DNA of 64,000 nucleotides from Helicobacter hepaticus ATCC 51449 (GTDB lineage Bacteria; Campylobacterota; Campylobacteria; Campylobacterales; Helicobacteraceae): NCBI RefSeq assembly GCF_000007905.1, contig NC_004917.1, positions 1,116,001 to 1,180,000 of the forward strand, read 5' to 3'. Shown piece by piece: positions 16,409 to 26,584 of this stretch (position 1 is its first letter; each line of letters starts with the position of its first letter). The notes under the pieces were generated by a model. It saw only the letters and a program-made list of their open reading frames with translations, ran no database searches and was not told where the DNA came from. The position numbers and the translations under genes were made by a program.

Positions 16409-17500
16409 ATGCTATTAAAAGAGAATTTGACACAAGCACAAAGTGGGCAGAGAATCACTGCCAAAGGCTACGCAGTCGCACATAAAAGTGATACTTTTAA
16501 GCCCTTTAGTTTTTCGCGCCACGCTTTGGGAGAAACTGACATTTTGATTGAGATTCTATATGCTGGAATCTGCCATAGCGATATTCATAGCGCGCGTGAG
16601 GAATGGCATAAGGGAATTTTTCCAATGGTGCCCGGACACGAGATTGCGGGTAAAGTCGTGGCAGTAGGAAGCAAGGTAAGCAAATTTAAAGTTGGCGATT
16701 ACGCAGGGGTAGGCTGTATGGTCAATTCTTGCGGTGAGTGTGAGGCGTGCAAAAGAAGCCAAGAGCAGTTTTGTGAAAATGGCAAATGCGTCTTTACTTA
16801 TGATTGCCACGATTGCTTCCACGATAACGAGCCAACTTATGGCGGGTATTCAAATAATATTGTAGTGAGTGAAAAATTTGCGGTCAATGTCCCACAAGAT
16901 GCGCCGTTAGAAAAAGTTGCTCCCTTGCTTTGCGCAGGAATCACCACCTATTCGCCGATTAAATTTAGCAATGTCAAGGCAGGCGATAAAGTCGCGGTAG
17001 CTGGATTTGGTGGGCTTGGTGTAATGGCACTCAAATACGCAATCAAAATGGGTGCGGAAGTGAGCGTGTTTGCGCGTAATAAAAATAAAGAAAAAGAGGC
17101 ATTAGATCTTGGTGCAAAGGCACTTTATACTGATACAAAGGGTGTGAGCGAACGATTTGATTTTATCATTTCTACGATTCCAACCGCGTATGATGTGAAT
17201 GCCTATGCGGAGTTGTTGAAATTTGGCGGAGAAATGGCGATTGTCGGCTTACCACCTGCAGATGAGAAGCTTAGCATTGATTTAACGAGACTTGTGTTTG
17301 CGGCGGGCAAAAAAGTCTATGGCTCACTCATTGGCGGAATAAAAGAGACACAAGAAATGCTTGATTTTTCGCTCAAACATAGAATCTATCCCGAGACAGA
17401 GGTTATTTCTGTGGAGCAAATCAATGAGGCGTATGAGAATCTTACAAGCGGCAAGGCGAAATTCCGCTATGTGATTGATATGAGCAGCCTCAAAGAATAA
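16409..17500 (+). CDS. Zinc-dependent NAD(P) alcohol dehydrogenase, YahK/CAD type
   Basis: A 363-residue medium-chain dehydrogenase. Catalytic zinc ligands are C55, H77 and E78 (GHE), and the structural zinc cysteines are C108, C111, C114 and C122. The cofactor motif GFGGLGV is near 201-207. Members of this group, including H. pylori HP1104, reduce aromatic and aliphatic aldehydes with NADPH. AAGGAG precedes ATG 16409. The GC content is locally higher than in neighbours. It is monocistronic, convergent with murD. Detoxification of aldehydes is inference from the family. Confidence 0.92.
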   Translation: MLLKENLTQAQSGQRITAKGYAVAHKSDTFKPFSFSRHALGETDILIEILYAGICHSDIHSAREEWHKGIFPMVPGHEIAGKVVAVGSKVSKFKVGDYAGVGCMVNSCGECEACKRSQEQFCENGKCVFTYDCHDCFHDNEPTYGGYSNNIVVSEKFAVNVPQDAPLEKVAPLLCAGITTYSPIKFSNVKAGDKVAVAGFGGLGVMALKYAIKMGAEVSVFARNKNKEKEALDLGAKALYTDTKGVSERFDFIISTIPTAYDVNAYAELLKFGGEMAIVGLPPADEKLSIDLTRLVFAAGKKVYGSLIGGIKETQEMLDFSLKHRIYPETEVISVEQINEAYENLTSGKAKFRYVIDMSSLKE

Positions 17501-17516
17501 GCAAATAAATAATTTA

Positions 17517-18779
17517 TTACATTTGGAGAGCTAATTGTGTAAAAATCTCTCCTCTTTGTTTATAAGAGCTAAATTGATCTAAGCTTGCAGCGGCAGGAGA
17601 GAGAAGCACAACATCTTTGGCATTCGTATCGCGTTTTTTCTTTATGCAATCCATAGCTTTATAGATGTCTTTACAAGGTGTAATGGGGATATGATATTCT
17701 TGAGCAAAAGAACATAAGCGTTCTTCATTCGCGCCAATGCTTATAATTTCAATATCTTTATCTTTCATAAACTCAAAGAGTGGTGTGAGATTTGCTCCTT
17801 TGTCATCGCCACCTAGTATGATAATAATATGTGTATGTATGTATCGTGCGATAGCCTGAATGGTTGCATCGACATTCGTGCCTTTGCTATCATCAACCCA
17901 CAAACGATTGAATTTATCATAAAATTCAGCGATTCTATGTGCTCCTATTTGAAAGGTATTCAATCGTGCAATATCATCGGCTTTAAAGGCAAGCTTAGCG
18001 ATACTAAGGGCTATGATGGCATCAAGTAAAAATGGCTCTTTGAAGTTAATATCTTGAAGAGAAATGCTACATTTTTGGGCTAAATCCTGCGTAGATTTGT
18101 AGCTAATAAGTGTGCCTTTAAAATCTTTTATAAAATTATGATGTTCAAATTCACTGGGAATAATTGCGTAAGTGTAGGAATCCATACGCTTAAGCGGACT
18201 AAGCTTATCATCAATATAATTTTCAAAGCTTCCGTGCCAACTGATATGGTCTTCTTTGACGGGCAATAAGGCGTAGATTTTAGGATAGGCATCGTGCGTA
18301 TAATGCAAGCTAAAAGAGCTTGTCTCAAGCACCCATATTTTTGGATTGCTTGTATAAAGCATAGCAAGAGGTGTGCCGATATTGCCCCCACTTTGTGCAT
18401 TGAATGGCTCAAGCAAAAGTGTTGTCATTTCTGTAGTGGTGGTTTTACCATTTGTGCCACTAATCCATATCATAAAAGGCATATCTTTTTTGTGAGTATT
18501 CACATCATTTTGCAAAAGCCTATAAAAATAGTCATATTCGCTAATGAGGTGTTGGGCTTTGCACACTAATGGGTGAGAGGGGGGGATACCCGGACTAAGA
18601 ATCTCTTTATCGCTATGTTCTGGAATAAAATCATTTGAAGGGAGCAAGGTATTGCCAAAATCATCATTATGAGCTTGAGTAAATTTATCATCATAAATGT
18701 GAAGAGTGTGCCCTTGCTGGTTGAGAAAGCTTACAAGGGGCGTTGTTGTAACGCCATAGCCAAAAATACTTATATGCAT
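17517..18779 (-). CDS. murD: UDP-N-acetylmuramoyl-L-alanine--D-glutamate ligase
   Basis: A 420-residue cytoplasmic Mur ligase that adds D-glutamate in peptidoglycan precursor synthesis. The ATP motif SGTNGKTTTTEM is at 107-118. The central domain includes LLPVKEDHISWHGSFENY and the C-terminal domain has VDDSKGTNVDAT and LGGDDKG. The N-terminal UDP-binding domain is somewhat shorter than in E. coli. It starts 9 nt after mraY with AAGGAAA upstream, so mraY and murD form an operon. Confidence 0.95.
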   Translation of the reverse strand: MHISIFGYGVTTTPLVSFLNQQGHTLHIYDDKFTQAHNDDFGNTLLPSNDFIPEHSDKEILSPGIPPSHPLVCKAQHLISEYDYFYRLLQNDVNTHKKDMPFMIWISGTNGKTTTTEMTTLLLEPFNAQSGGNIGTPLAMLYTSNPKIWVLETSSFSLHYTHDAYPKIYALLPVKEDHISWHGSFENYIDDKLSPLKRMDSYTYAIIPSEFEHHNFIKDFKGTLISYKSTQDLAQKCSISLQDINFKEPFLLDAIIALSIAKLAFKADDIARLNTFQIGAHRIAEFYDKFNRLWVDDSKGTNVDATIQAIARYIHTHIIIILGGDDKGANLTPLFEFMKDKDIEIISIGANEERLCSFAQEYHIPITPCKDIYKAMDCIKKKRDTNAKDVVLLSPAAASLDQFSSYKQRGEIFTQLALQM

Positions 18780-18788
18780 TATTTTTCC

Positions 18789-19868
18789 TTAACGAATTTT
18801 AAGGCTTAAAAGTGCGATGATATTTGCTAAAATTGCAATAATCCAAAATCGGACAATGATTTTATTTTCTGCCCAACCTTGAACTTCAAAGTGATGATGA
18901 ATGGGTGCCATTGCGAAGATACGCTTTTTTCTGTATTTATAGCTGCCTACTTGCAAAATAACAGAGAGGGCTTCAATGACAAAGATAATGCCGATGAGCA
19001 ATAAGAGAATTTCATTATTTGATACAATAGCCATAAAGGCAATAAATGCTCCAAGCGCGAGGCTACCACTATCGCCCATAAATACTTGTGCAGGGTGGCA
19101 GTTATACCACAAAAATCCAAAAAGTGCGCCAATAAGCGCCACAGAAAGAATCACTAGTTCTCCGCTATCCACAACTTTAGGATATAACAGGTAGCTAGAG
19201 AATCCAGCGTGTCCAGCGACATATACAAAGGCAGAAAGGGAAAAAAGCGCGCAAATGCTTGGCATTGTAGCAAGCCCATCAAGTCCATCGGTAATATTTA
19301 CAGCATTGCTTGTAGCAAGAAATACAAGCACCCAAAATCCTAGCGCAAGCACTGAAATATCCATTATTTTAAAAGCTCCCATATCAAAGAGTGGATATTT
19401 CATAAAAGGAATGTAAAAATTTGTATTATGTCCGATGTAAAGAAGGATAGATGTGATGATAAGAGAAACAATAAAAAGGAGAAAAAATTTCATTTTTGCA
19501 CTCATACCAGCATTATTTTTAGCAGAGATTTTCATATAGTCATCTCTTGCCCCAATCAAAGCAAAGCAAGAGATACAAAATAGTCCAAGTAGCACATAAG
19601 GATTGAAAAGATTGCCACAGAGCAAAGAGGCACAAATCATACTTATAATAAAAACAATTCCACCCATAGTGGGAGTATTTTTTTTACCTTCGTGTGCTGC
19701 AACATAGGTTGATATTGGTTGGTTGGCTTTTTTAGCTTTTGCCCATTTGATAAAATAAGGCATAAAAAACACGCTCAAACCAAAGGCAACAAAAAATGCT
19801 ACTCCTGCCCGAAAGGTTATATAGGAAAAAATATTAACTCCATAATATTGATAAAGCCAATACAGCAT
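18789..19868 (-). CDS. mraY: Phospho-N-acetylmuramoyl-pentapeptide transferase
   Basis: A 359-residue membrane enzyme with about ten helices that makes lipid I from UDP-MurNAc-pentapeptide and undecaprenyl phosphate. The signatures TPTMGG near residue 66, [18 protein letters not shown] and [11 protein letters not shown] are intact, and the cytoplasmic MAPIHHHFE loop near 325 is present. AAAAGGA precedes the ATG. It is first gene of an mraY-murD unit, divergent from gpmI across 107 nt. Confidence 0.96.
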   Translation of the reverse strand: MLYWLYQYYGVNIFSYITFRAGVAFFVAFGLSVFFMPYFIKWAKAKKANQPISTYVAAHEGKKNTPTMGGIVFIISMICASLLCGNLFNPYVLLGLFCISCFALIGARDDYMKISAKNNAGMSAKMKFFLLFIVSLIITSILLYIGHNTNFYIPFMKYPLFDMGAFKIMDISVLALGFWVLVFLATSNAVNITDGLDGLATMPSICALFSLSAFVYVAGHAGFSSYLLYPKVVDSGELVILSVALIGALFGFLWYNCHPAQVFMGDSGSLALGAFIAFMAIVSNNEILLLLIGIIFVIEALSVILQVGSYKYRKKRIFAMAPIHHHFEVQGWAENKIIVRFWIIAILANIIALLSLKIR

Positions 19869-19975
19869 ACAGATTCCTTTTCCCCTTAACTTTTAAGGGA
19901 GTTAATTAGTTAATGAAAGGTTTTGGATTTTAGCTACAATTAGTTAATATGAAAGATTAAAATGAGGAGCATATT

Positions 19976-21448
19976 ATGAAAACAATTCTTGTGATTACTG
20001 ATGGCATAGGATATAGTGATAAAACGCAATATAACGCCTTTTATCACGCTAAAAAGCCTACCTATGATTATTTATTCAAAAATGTGCCCTATGGTATGAT
20101 TGATACTTTTGGTTTGAGCGTGGGATTACCTCAAGGACAAATGGGAAATTCTGAAGTAGGGCATATGTGCATTGGTTCCGGGCGAGTATTATATCAAGAT
20201 TTGGTTAGAATCTCGCGTGCGATTGAGTATGATGAGATAAAAGATAATCCTGCTTTGGTTGAGGTTACGCAGCAGAGTGCAGTTGTGCATTTGTGTGGAT
20301 TACTAAGTGATGGCGGGGTGCATTCTCATATTGTGCATTTAAAGGCGCTTGCACAGATTCTAAGTACTCAAGGTAAAAGGGTGTATTTACATCTTATTAC
20401 TGATGGACGCGATGTTTTGCCTAAAAGTGCGCTTAATTATCTTGCAGATATAGAGTCTATTTGCGAAGATAATGTAAGTATAGCAAGTGTATCTGGGCGT
20501 TTTTATGCGATGGATAGAGATAAAAGATGGGATAGAGTGCAAAAGGCATATGAAAGTATAGCACTTGGCAAAAATCCTACAAATCTTTCTCCTAAAGAGT
20601 ATATTCAATCTCAATATGATGAAGGAATTTTTGATGAATTTCTTACTCCTGTGAGTTTTGGAGGGTTTCAAGGGATGAATGATGATGAAAGCTTTGTGTT
20701 TGTGAATTTTCGATCTGATAGGGCACGTGAAATTGTTGATTGCTTAGGGAATCCACAATTTAAAGAGTTTAAGCGGGAGCGATATGTAAAGCTTCATATT
20801 GCTACAATGACAGAATATGACGCAACATTCCCCTACCCTATTCTTTTTCCCAAGCAAAATGTGCAAAATACTCTCGCCGAAGTAATTTCTTCACATCGTT
20901 TAAAGCAGTTTCATACCGCTGAAACTGAAAAATATGCTCACGTTACATTTTTCCTTAATGGAGGGCGCGAGGAAGCTTTTATAGGAGAGGAACGAGTGCT
21001 TATCCCTTCCCCTAATGTCAAAACTTATGATTTACAGCCTCAAATGAATGCTTCTGCAGTGGGTGATGCAGTAATAAAAGCTGTAGAGCAAGGATATGAT
21101 TTTGTGGTGGTAAATTTTGCAAATGGTGATATGGTCGGGCATACAGGGAATCTTGAAGCAGCAATTAAAGCAGTAGAAGCGGTGGATAAGGAATTAGGTA
21201 GGATTGTAGAATCTGCTCAAAAACACCATTATGCTCTTTTTATCACGAGTGATCACGGAAATTGCGAAGAAATGAAAGATGAAAAAGGTAATATGCTCAC
21301 AAATCATACCGTTGGACAAGTATGGTGTTTTGGTATGATTGAGGGAGTGAGTAAAATTGAGAATGGAGGATTGAATAACATCGCTCCAAGTGTCCTTAAG
21401 GCAATGAATCTGCCTATTCCACCTGAAATGGATAAGCCATTATTTTAA
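19976..21448 (+). CDS. gpmI: 2,3-bisphosphoglycerate-independent phosphoglycerate mutase
   Basis: A 490-residue manganese enzyme of the alkaline phosphatase superfamily that interconverts 3- and 2-phosphoglycerate. The phosphoserine is S59 in MGNSEVGH; other metal ligands lie in VITDGIG at the start, [12 protein letters not shown] and SDHGNCEE late in the protein. GAGGAG stands before ATG 19976. It is monocistronic. A weak hairpin follows the stop near 21469-21485. Confidence 0.95.
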   Translation: MKTILVITDGIGYSDKTQYNAFYHAKKPTYDYLFKNVPYGMIDTFGLSVGLPQGQMGNSEVGHMCIGSGRVLYQDLVRISRAIEYDEIKDNPALVEVTQQSAVVHLCGLLSDGGVHSHIVHLKALAQILSTQGKRVYLHLITDGRDVLPKSALNYLADIESICEDNVSIASVSGRFYAMDRDKRWDRVQKAYESIALGKNPTNLSPKEYIQSQYDEGIFDEFLTPVSFGGFQGMNDDESFVFVNFRSDRAREIVDCLGNPQFKEFKRERYVKLHIATMTEYDATFPYPILFPKQNVQNTLAEVISSHRLKQFHTAETEKYAHVTFFLNGGREEAFIGEERVLIPSPNVKTYDLQPQMNASAVGDAVIKAVEQGYDFVVVNFANGDMVGHTGNLEAAIKAVEAVDKELGRIVESAQKHHYALFITSDHGNCEEMKDEKGNMLTNHTVGQVWCFGMIEGVSKIENGGLNNIAPSVLKAMNLPIPPEMDKPLF

Positions 21449-21487
21449 AAAAATTGGTTGCAATAAGTATAAAGCTTAGCTTTTATA

Positions 21488-22063
21488 TTAAATGCTTAAA
21501 TACACCGCAAGTGTGGTGATAATAAATCCTGCACCTAAAACGCCAAAGGCTGCCTTGCGTTTGCCTTTACAAAATGAAGTAATAATTAAGCCAGAGAGAT
21601 AAAAAAGTAGCATTGAAATGCCAAAACCAATAGCAATAAAATCAAAGAAAGAGAATTTAAATCCCCCTAGCTCATATTTTGTCCCTGTGCTTTTGTGCAT
21701 AAGCATTAAGATTCCATATAAACCCCTATCTATTGTGCGGATTATAGGTGTGCCATCTTTATCTTTGATTAGACTAACTCCATATTTGATATCGCCCATA
21801 GTGAGATTGCCTTTCATTGAGTGTAATGTCGTGTCTTTAGGCACTTTGAGCTGATGTTCCTGTAGGGTAGTTATTATAAACTCCTTTTCATCTCCCTTTT
21901 GTGGCATAGAATCTAGTTTAATTTCTATAATGTTTGCCCCTGAATTTTGACGAATTTCAAAGATATAAAACACTCCTGTAATCGCATAAATTAATGCCGC
22001 AGGTAAGAAAAAAAGGCTTAAATACAAATGGATTTGCATCCATAATTTGCGATGAAGTTTCAT
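21488..22063 (-). CDS. PepSY-associated membrane protein
   Basis: A 191-residue protein with a helix near residues 12-34 (LYLSLFFLPAALIYAITGVFYIF), a periplasmic region of about 90 residues, and two C-terminal helices. The N-terminal MKLHRKLWMQIHLYLSL resembles the start of PepSY-TM proteins, often linked to iron or flavin redox transport. ATG 22063 is chosen because AAGGA lies 6 nt upstream; the longer frame has no such site. It appears monocistronic. Function is unknown. Confidence 0.75.
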   Translation of the reverse strand: MKLHRKLWMQIHLYLSLFFLPAALIYAITGVFYIFEIRQNSGANIIEIKLDSMPQKGDEKEFIITTLQEHQLKVPKDTTLHSMKGNLTMGDIKYGVSLIKDKDGTPIIRTIDRGLYGILMLMHKSTGTKYELGGFKFSFFDFIAIGFGISMLLFYLSGLIITSFCKGKRKAAFGVLGAGFIITTLAVYLSI

Positions 22064-22203
22064 TGAAAATCCTTTTGTATAAGAATTTGATAGAGATATT
22101 TTCAAATAGTATCTAAAGAGTGTGATATAAATGTGAAGCGTCAAAAATCAGCTAGAATCCACGAAAAAATATTTTATATTTAGAGAGAATATGAAAGGAG
22201 CAA

Positions 22204-22443
22204 TTAAAATATGAGAAGTTCGCGTTTAAGTTTATTGAGTGCATCAATTTGGGCTTTGAGTTTTTCAATTTGCTCGTCAATTTGCGCAAGCATAGTAAAA
22301 GTAAGATGTTCTGGCATATCCTGCGAACCACGTTTAATCATAATATAATCAATAAGTGAAATTTTGGCAATATTGAGCAAGATATTAATATCATCACGAA
22401 TGTCCTCTATATTTTTAAAAATTTCATCTATTTTTTCAAACAT
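22204..22443 (-). CDS. Small coiled-coil protein downstream of kdsD
   Basis: A 79-residue acidic protein. The first 30 residues (IDEIFKNIEDIRDDINILL) and last 30 (IDEQIEKLKAQIDALNKL) are amphipathic helices with heptad pattern; the middle is more polar. GGAG lies 9 nt before the ATG. It begins 32 nt after the kdsD stop and is probably the last gene of that unit. I do not recognise it. Confidence 0.65.
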   Translation of the reverse strand: MFEKIDEIFKNIEDIRDDINILLNIAKISLIDYIMIKRGSQDMPEHLTFTMLAQIDEQIEKLKAQIDALNKLKRELLIF

Positions 22444-22475
22444 ATTTATTTACTCCTTTTATTTTGTATATTATG

Positions 22476-23444
22476 TCATTTAATCCCAGCAGCAATAAGC
22501 GTATGCAAGTGTATAACACCTTGTATATGATTTTGCTTATTTGTAATAATAAGGAGTTGTATTTTATTTTCTTCCATAAACTTGAGCGCATCAAATGCGA
22601 GAATGTCAGGATTATCACAAGTTTTAGGATTGCGCGTCGCATAGATACTTACAGGCGCATTCAAATCAAAGTCTTTATTCATCATCGCTCGGCGCAAATC
22701 TCCATCACTTAAAATACCCCATAATGCATCATTTTGCGTAATTATTGCACTTCCTAATCGTTTTTGACTCATTATAATAATGGCTTGAGAGAGCGGCAAA
22801 TCAGGTGAAATAAGTGGCAAATTTTCTATTTGCATAAGGTCTTTTAGCTTCACAAAAAGCTGTTTGCCCAAAGCTCCGCCTGGGTGAAATGAAGCAAAAT
22901 TATTAGCTTTAAAATCACGCCGTTTCATTAAACATACAGCCAAAGCATCGCCAAGTGCAAGAGTAAGAGTAGTAGAGCTTGTGGGTGCAATATTGAGCGG
23001 GCACGCTTCTTTTTGGATACTAATATCTAAAAAATAATCTCCCATACGCGAAAGAGGAGAATTTATATCTTTGCTCATAGTGATAATAGGATTGCCTAGC
23101 CGTTTAATATGAGGGAGGATATTAAGCAATTCTTCGCTTTTGCCACTATAACTGATCGCAAGGACAATGTCATTTTTTTGTAGCAATCCTAAATCACCGT
23201 GCATTGCCTCTGTGGGGTGCATAAATACACTAGGAGTGCCTGTGCTAGAGAGTGTTGCAGAGATTTTTGCACCAATAAGCCCACTTTTCCCAACGCCACA
23301 TACAACTACTTTTCCTTGAGAATTGATAATACATTCTACAATAGATTCTAATATTTTTCCATTAAGCCTTTTGGTTGCTTGAAGTAGGCTAGCAGATTCT
23401 ATTTCAAGCACTTCTTTTGCAACTAATGCATAATCTAATTTCAT
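22476..23444 (-). CDS. kdsD: D-arabinose-5-phosphate isomerase
   Basis: A KpsF/GutQ-family enzyme of 322 residues that makes arabinose-5-phosphate for Kdo, the sugar linking lipid A to core LPS. The SIS domain (about residues 30-170) contains VCGVGKSGLIGAKISATLSS and SYSGKSEE. Two CBS domains follow (about 200-322). The ATG at 23444 is favoured because AAGTGAG lies 7 nt upstream; an in-frame GTG at 23456 directly abuts the rnj stop and is the alternative. Part of the ksgA-rnj-kdsD unit. Confidence 0.93.
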   Translation of the reverse strand: MKLDYALVAKEVLEIESASLLQATKRLNGKILESIVECIINSQGKVVVCGVGKSGLIGAKISATLSSTGTPSVFMHPTEAMHGDLGLLQKNDIVLAISYSGKSEELLNILPHIKRLGNPIITMSKDINSPLSRMGDYFLDISIQKEACPLNIAPTSSTTLTLALGDALAVCLMKRRDFKANNFASFHPGGALGKQLFVKLKDLMQIENLPLISPDLPLSQAIIIMSQKRLGSAIITQNDALWGILSDGDLRRAMMNKDFDLNAPVSIYATRNPKTCDNPDILAFDALKFMEENKIQLLIITNKQNHIQGVIHLHTLIAAGIK

Positions 23445-23456
23445 AGTTTGGCTCAC

Positions 23457-25604
23457 TTATAATACATAAATCATCGGCACAATTGTAGGGTATTTTTTGA
23501 CTTTCTTAAAAATATGTCTTTTAAATACATTATGCACTTCATTTTCAAGATTTTTTGCATTAAAACCTTCCGTTTTGAAATTTTTTACAAGAAATTCAAG
23601 TGTTTCATTCATTTCTTTTTCAAAGCCCTTATCTTCTTTATCTGCCACCAGTCCATAGCTTGATATTTTGGTTTCTAATATCTTTCGTTCTTTACTTATA
23701 CGCGCAGAAATGATTACGATGCCATCGTGTGCTAAAGCTTGGCGGTCAAGTACGACATCATTTTCAATCTGGCGATTAATTTGATTATCAATGAAAGTTT
23801 TACCATTTTTGACACTCCTAACTTTTTTAAGGTAATTAGGATTCACTTCAATTTGGTCACCATCTTCCATAAGATAGATGTTTTTCTCTAATACTCCACA
23901 AGCAATAGCTGTTTGTTTATGTTTAGCGATATGATTATATTCCCCGTGCACAGGAAGAAAGAATTTTGGTTTAATAAGCCGCAACATAAGTTTTTGTTCC
24001 TCTTGAGCAGCGTGCCCACTTACGTGGATTTCGCTAAAATCTTGGTATGCTATATTTGCTCCTGCTTTCATTAGATAATTAAGTACAGCAGAGACAGAAC
24101 CCTCATTACCCGGAATAGCTTTAGCAGAGATAATAATCATATCACTTGGTTTGATTTTGATATGTCTATGTTCATCTGTCGCCATACGATAAAGCGCGCT
24201 CATAGTTTCACCTTGAGAACCAGTAGTAACGATAAGCACCTCTTCATCGGGATATTTTTCTACTTCGTGTGCTTCAATAAAAATATTTTGTGGTAAGTCA
24301 ATGTATCCAAGTTCACGTGCAATTTCAAGATTTTTTTCCATAGAACGTCCAATAACGGCAACTTTACGATTGTATTTTAGTCCATAATGGATTGCTTGAT
24401 ATACACGATGAATATTTGAAGAAAAGGTACTCATAATTACACGCCCTTGAGCTTGTTTAAAGAGTGCTTCAAAAGTTGGTCCCACACTAGCTTCGCTTGG
24501 TGTTGTGCCACTACGATGGGAATTAGTGGAATCGCTCAGTAAGAGCATTACGCCCTCCTCTCCATAATGTGCAAGTCGGTGCAAATCTGTGGGGAGATTA
24601 TCAATGGGTGTGTGGTCAATTTTAAAATCACCTGTGTGGATAATCACTCCTGCATCTGTGCGAATAGCTAATGCAGAGGCATCAATTACAGAATGTGTGA
24701 TATTAATCCATTCAACTTCAAATGCTCCGATTTTAATGGGTTTGCGCTTTTCAACAATTTTAAAAAATGAGCGGTATTTTTTTAAGCCGTGTTCATCAAA
24801 CTTGCTTCCTATCATACCAAGTGGCAAGGGTGTGCCATAAATAGGAAATTGTAAAAGTTTAAAAAGATAGGGTACTGCACCGATATGGTCTTCGTGTGCG
24901 TGGGTAATAACAACACCTGCAATTTTATCCTTAATAGCAAAGAGGTAGCTAAAATCGGGCACAAGAATATCTACGCCGTGCATATCTTCATTGGGAAAGC
25001 TCATACCCACATCAATGACAATGGCAGAATCTGGTGTTTCAATGATAGTAATATTGCCTCCAATTTCACCTAGCCCACCAAGTGGTGTAATGCGCACACT
25101 TGCTTTTGTATTCAGATTAAGTTTATTGTGAGGATTGAGGCTTTGACGTTGGATTCGTGTATTTGCTTCCACACCTCGTTTAAGGTCTTTGTGAAGTCCA
25201 AGATTATCTTTTTCATTTATATCTTTTACTTCGCGAATACCATTTTTGCTCTCATCAGAATGAACTTTGTTTTGATGAGTAGTTTGTGGATTCTTGCCTT
25301 GCCATCTGCGTTTTTCAAATGGTTTTTGATTATCATAATGCGTTTTTGGTGTGTGTTCATTATAATTTTTTTCTGCTGTGTGAGATTTTGGTTTATAGCG
25401 ATTTTCTCTACGTATGTCTTTTTGATGAGTTTTAGTATCTTGAGAGAGATGTTCATTTGCACTTTGAGAATCGTGAGCAGATATATCAGAAAGCATATCA
25501 TTAGCTTGTTCTTCTGGCGTCTTTTTTTTAAATCTATCTGTAAATGATTTAAATTTACTAACTTGGTCGTTGTTTTGTTGTTCTTGTGAGTGTTTGTTTT
25601 CCAT
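23457..25604 (-). CDS. rnj: Ribonuclease J with long N-terminal extension
   Basis: A 715-residue metallo-beta-lactamase/beta-CASP nuclease, the main mRNA-degrading enzyme of Helicobacter. The metal motif HAHEDH is at residues 235-240. The first 170 residues are a low-complexity, Lys/Asn/His-rich tail, as in H. pylori RNase J, where the extension matters for activity and contact with the RhpA helicase. Core motifs such as TGSQGE and HVSGHA follow. The ATG at 25604 has AAGGA 6 nt upstream; an ATG two codons earlier touches that site. It overlaps the end of ksgA by 47 nt. Confidence 0.95.
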   Translation of the reverse strand: MENKHSQEQQNNDQVSKFKSFTDRFKKKTPEEQANDMLSDISAHDSQSANEHLSQDTKTHQKDIRRENRYKPKSHTAEKNYNEHTPKTHYDNQKPFEKRRWQGKNPQTTHQNKVHSDESKNGIREVKDINEKDNLGLHKDLKRGVEANTRIQRQSLNPHNKLNLNTKASVRITPLGGLGEIGGNITIIETPDSAIVIDVGMSFPNEDMHGVDILVPDFSYLFAIKDKIAGVVITHAHEDHIGAVPYLFKLLQFPIYGTPLPLGMIGSKFDEHGLKKYRSFFKIVEKRKPIKIGAFEVEWINITHSVIDASALAIRTDAGVIIHTGDFKIDHTPIDNLPTDLHRLAHYGEEGVMLLLSDSTNSHRSGTTPSEASVGPTFEALFKQAQGRVIMSTFSSNIHRVYQAIHYGLKYNRKVAVIGRSMEKNLEIARELGYIDLPQNIFIEAHEVEKYPDEEVLIVTTGSQGETMSALYRMATDEHRHIKIKPSDMIIISAKAIPGNEGSVSAVLNYLMKAGANIAYQDFSEIHVSGHAAQEEQKLMLRLIKPKFFLPVHGEYNHIAKHKQTAIACGVLEKNIYLMEDGDQIEVNPNYLKKVRSVKNGKTFIDNQINRQIENDVVLDRQALAHDGIVIISARISKERKILETKISSYGLVADKEDKGFEKEMNETLEFLVKNFKTEGFNAKNLENEVHNVFKRHIFKKVKKYPTIVPMIYVL

Positions 25605-26409
25605 TGTCATTCCTTTTTTTTAAAAATTGTAAAATGTGGTGAAAACTTTTTGTCTTTACTTCGTGAGCTCGTGCATTAGATTTTATATTTTCGTTTTCAA
25701 AAACTTCTTCAAGTAGTTTTTTATCAAAAACTTGTGAAAGATTTTTGAAAAGCGTTTTGCGCGGAGCATAAAATGCAATTTTTAAAAAAGATTCTAAATC
25801 ACAGAGGAAAGAGTCCTCAATTTGGTTTTGTTGAGAGTATTTATGTATCACAAAAACAGATGAGGTTACTTTAGGCATAGGAGAAAAAGCCTCTTTTGGC
25901 ACTTCAAAAAGCATTTTCGCTTTACCGAAACTTTCAACTAAAACGCTCAAGGCACAAAATTCTTTTTGCCCAGTGGTGGCGCAAAATTTTTGTGCAACTT
26001 CCTTTTGTGTCATCACAAGAAAAGCACGACAGAATCTATCACGCAAAAGTCGTAATATAATGTGTGTCGCAATATAATAAGGAAGATTAGAGACGACCTT
26101 ATATTCGTGAGTATGTAACCAAGCTTGTTGTGAAGGGAGATTTAAAATATCTTTATATATAATATTTAATCGCCCACTCTGGATTTGGTTAGAAAATTTT
26201 TTGTTAAGTAAAGAACATAAGTCTAAATCGACTTCATAGGCTATCAAGGATTCTATTTTTAATAGCTCTTGTGTCAAATCACCCAAGCCGACCCCGATTT
26301 CTATACATTGAATAGGAATATCGGGAATGGATTGGATAATTTTATGCAAGAAGTGAGAATCTTGCAAGAAATTTTGCCCGAAACGCTTTTTGCTCCGATA
26401 CTCTTCCAC
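25558..26409 (-). CDS. ksgA: 16S rRNA dimethyladenosine transferase
   Basis: A 283-residue SAM-dependent enzyme that dimethylates two adjacent adenines in helix 45 of 16S rRNA. Motifs: KKRFGQNFLQD at the N-terminus, SAM loop IEIGVGLGDLT, catalytic NLPYYIAT, and the C-terminal FSPMPKV and AFYAPRKTLFKNL. The GTG at 26409 is chosen because AAAGG lies 7 nt upstream and a TATAAT lies upstream of that; the longer frame would need a TTG start inside the promoter. The last 47 nt overlap rnj. Confidence 0.93.
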   Translation of the reverse strand: MEEYRSKKRFGQNFLQDSHFLHKIIQSIPDIPIQCIEIGVGLGDLTQELLKIESLIAYEVDLDLCSLLNKKFSNQIQSGRLNIIYKDILNLPSQQAWLHTHEYKVVSNLPYYIATHIILRLLRDRFCRAFLVMTQKEVAQKFCATTGQKEFCALSVLVESFGKAKMLFEVPKEAFSPMPKVTSSVFVIHKYSQQNQIEDSFLCDLESFLKIAFYAPRKTLFKNLSQVFDKKLLEEVFENENIKSNARAHEVKTKSFHHILQFLKKRNDNGKQTLTRTTKQRPS

Positions 26410-26433
26410 TTCTTTACCTTTATTTTGACTGAT

Positions 26434-26439
26434 ATTATA
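26434..26439 (-). promoter_or_regulatory. -10 element of the ksgA-rnj-kdsD unit
   Basis: TATAAT on the minus strand, 24 nt upstream of the ksgA GTG start. It supports the shorter ksgA start. Confidence 0.45.
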
Positions 26440-26584
26440 ACCAAAACTATGCAAATATTTTGTTTTTATAAGGAGTATTTGGTTATGATATATATAAAAT
26501 CTACATATTTACACATAGATAAGATTCTTAGAGAAATCTCAAAATAAGAGTAAATTTATAGAATCAGGAATAAAAGGAGCAATA

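Noticed and set aside
18578-18586. A run of 7 G in murD as a phase-variation tract
   Set aside because: Short, and murD is essential; loss of frame would be lethal.
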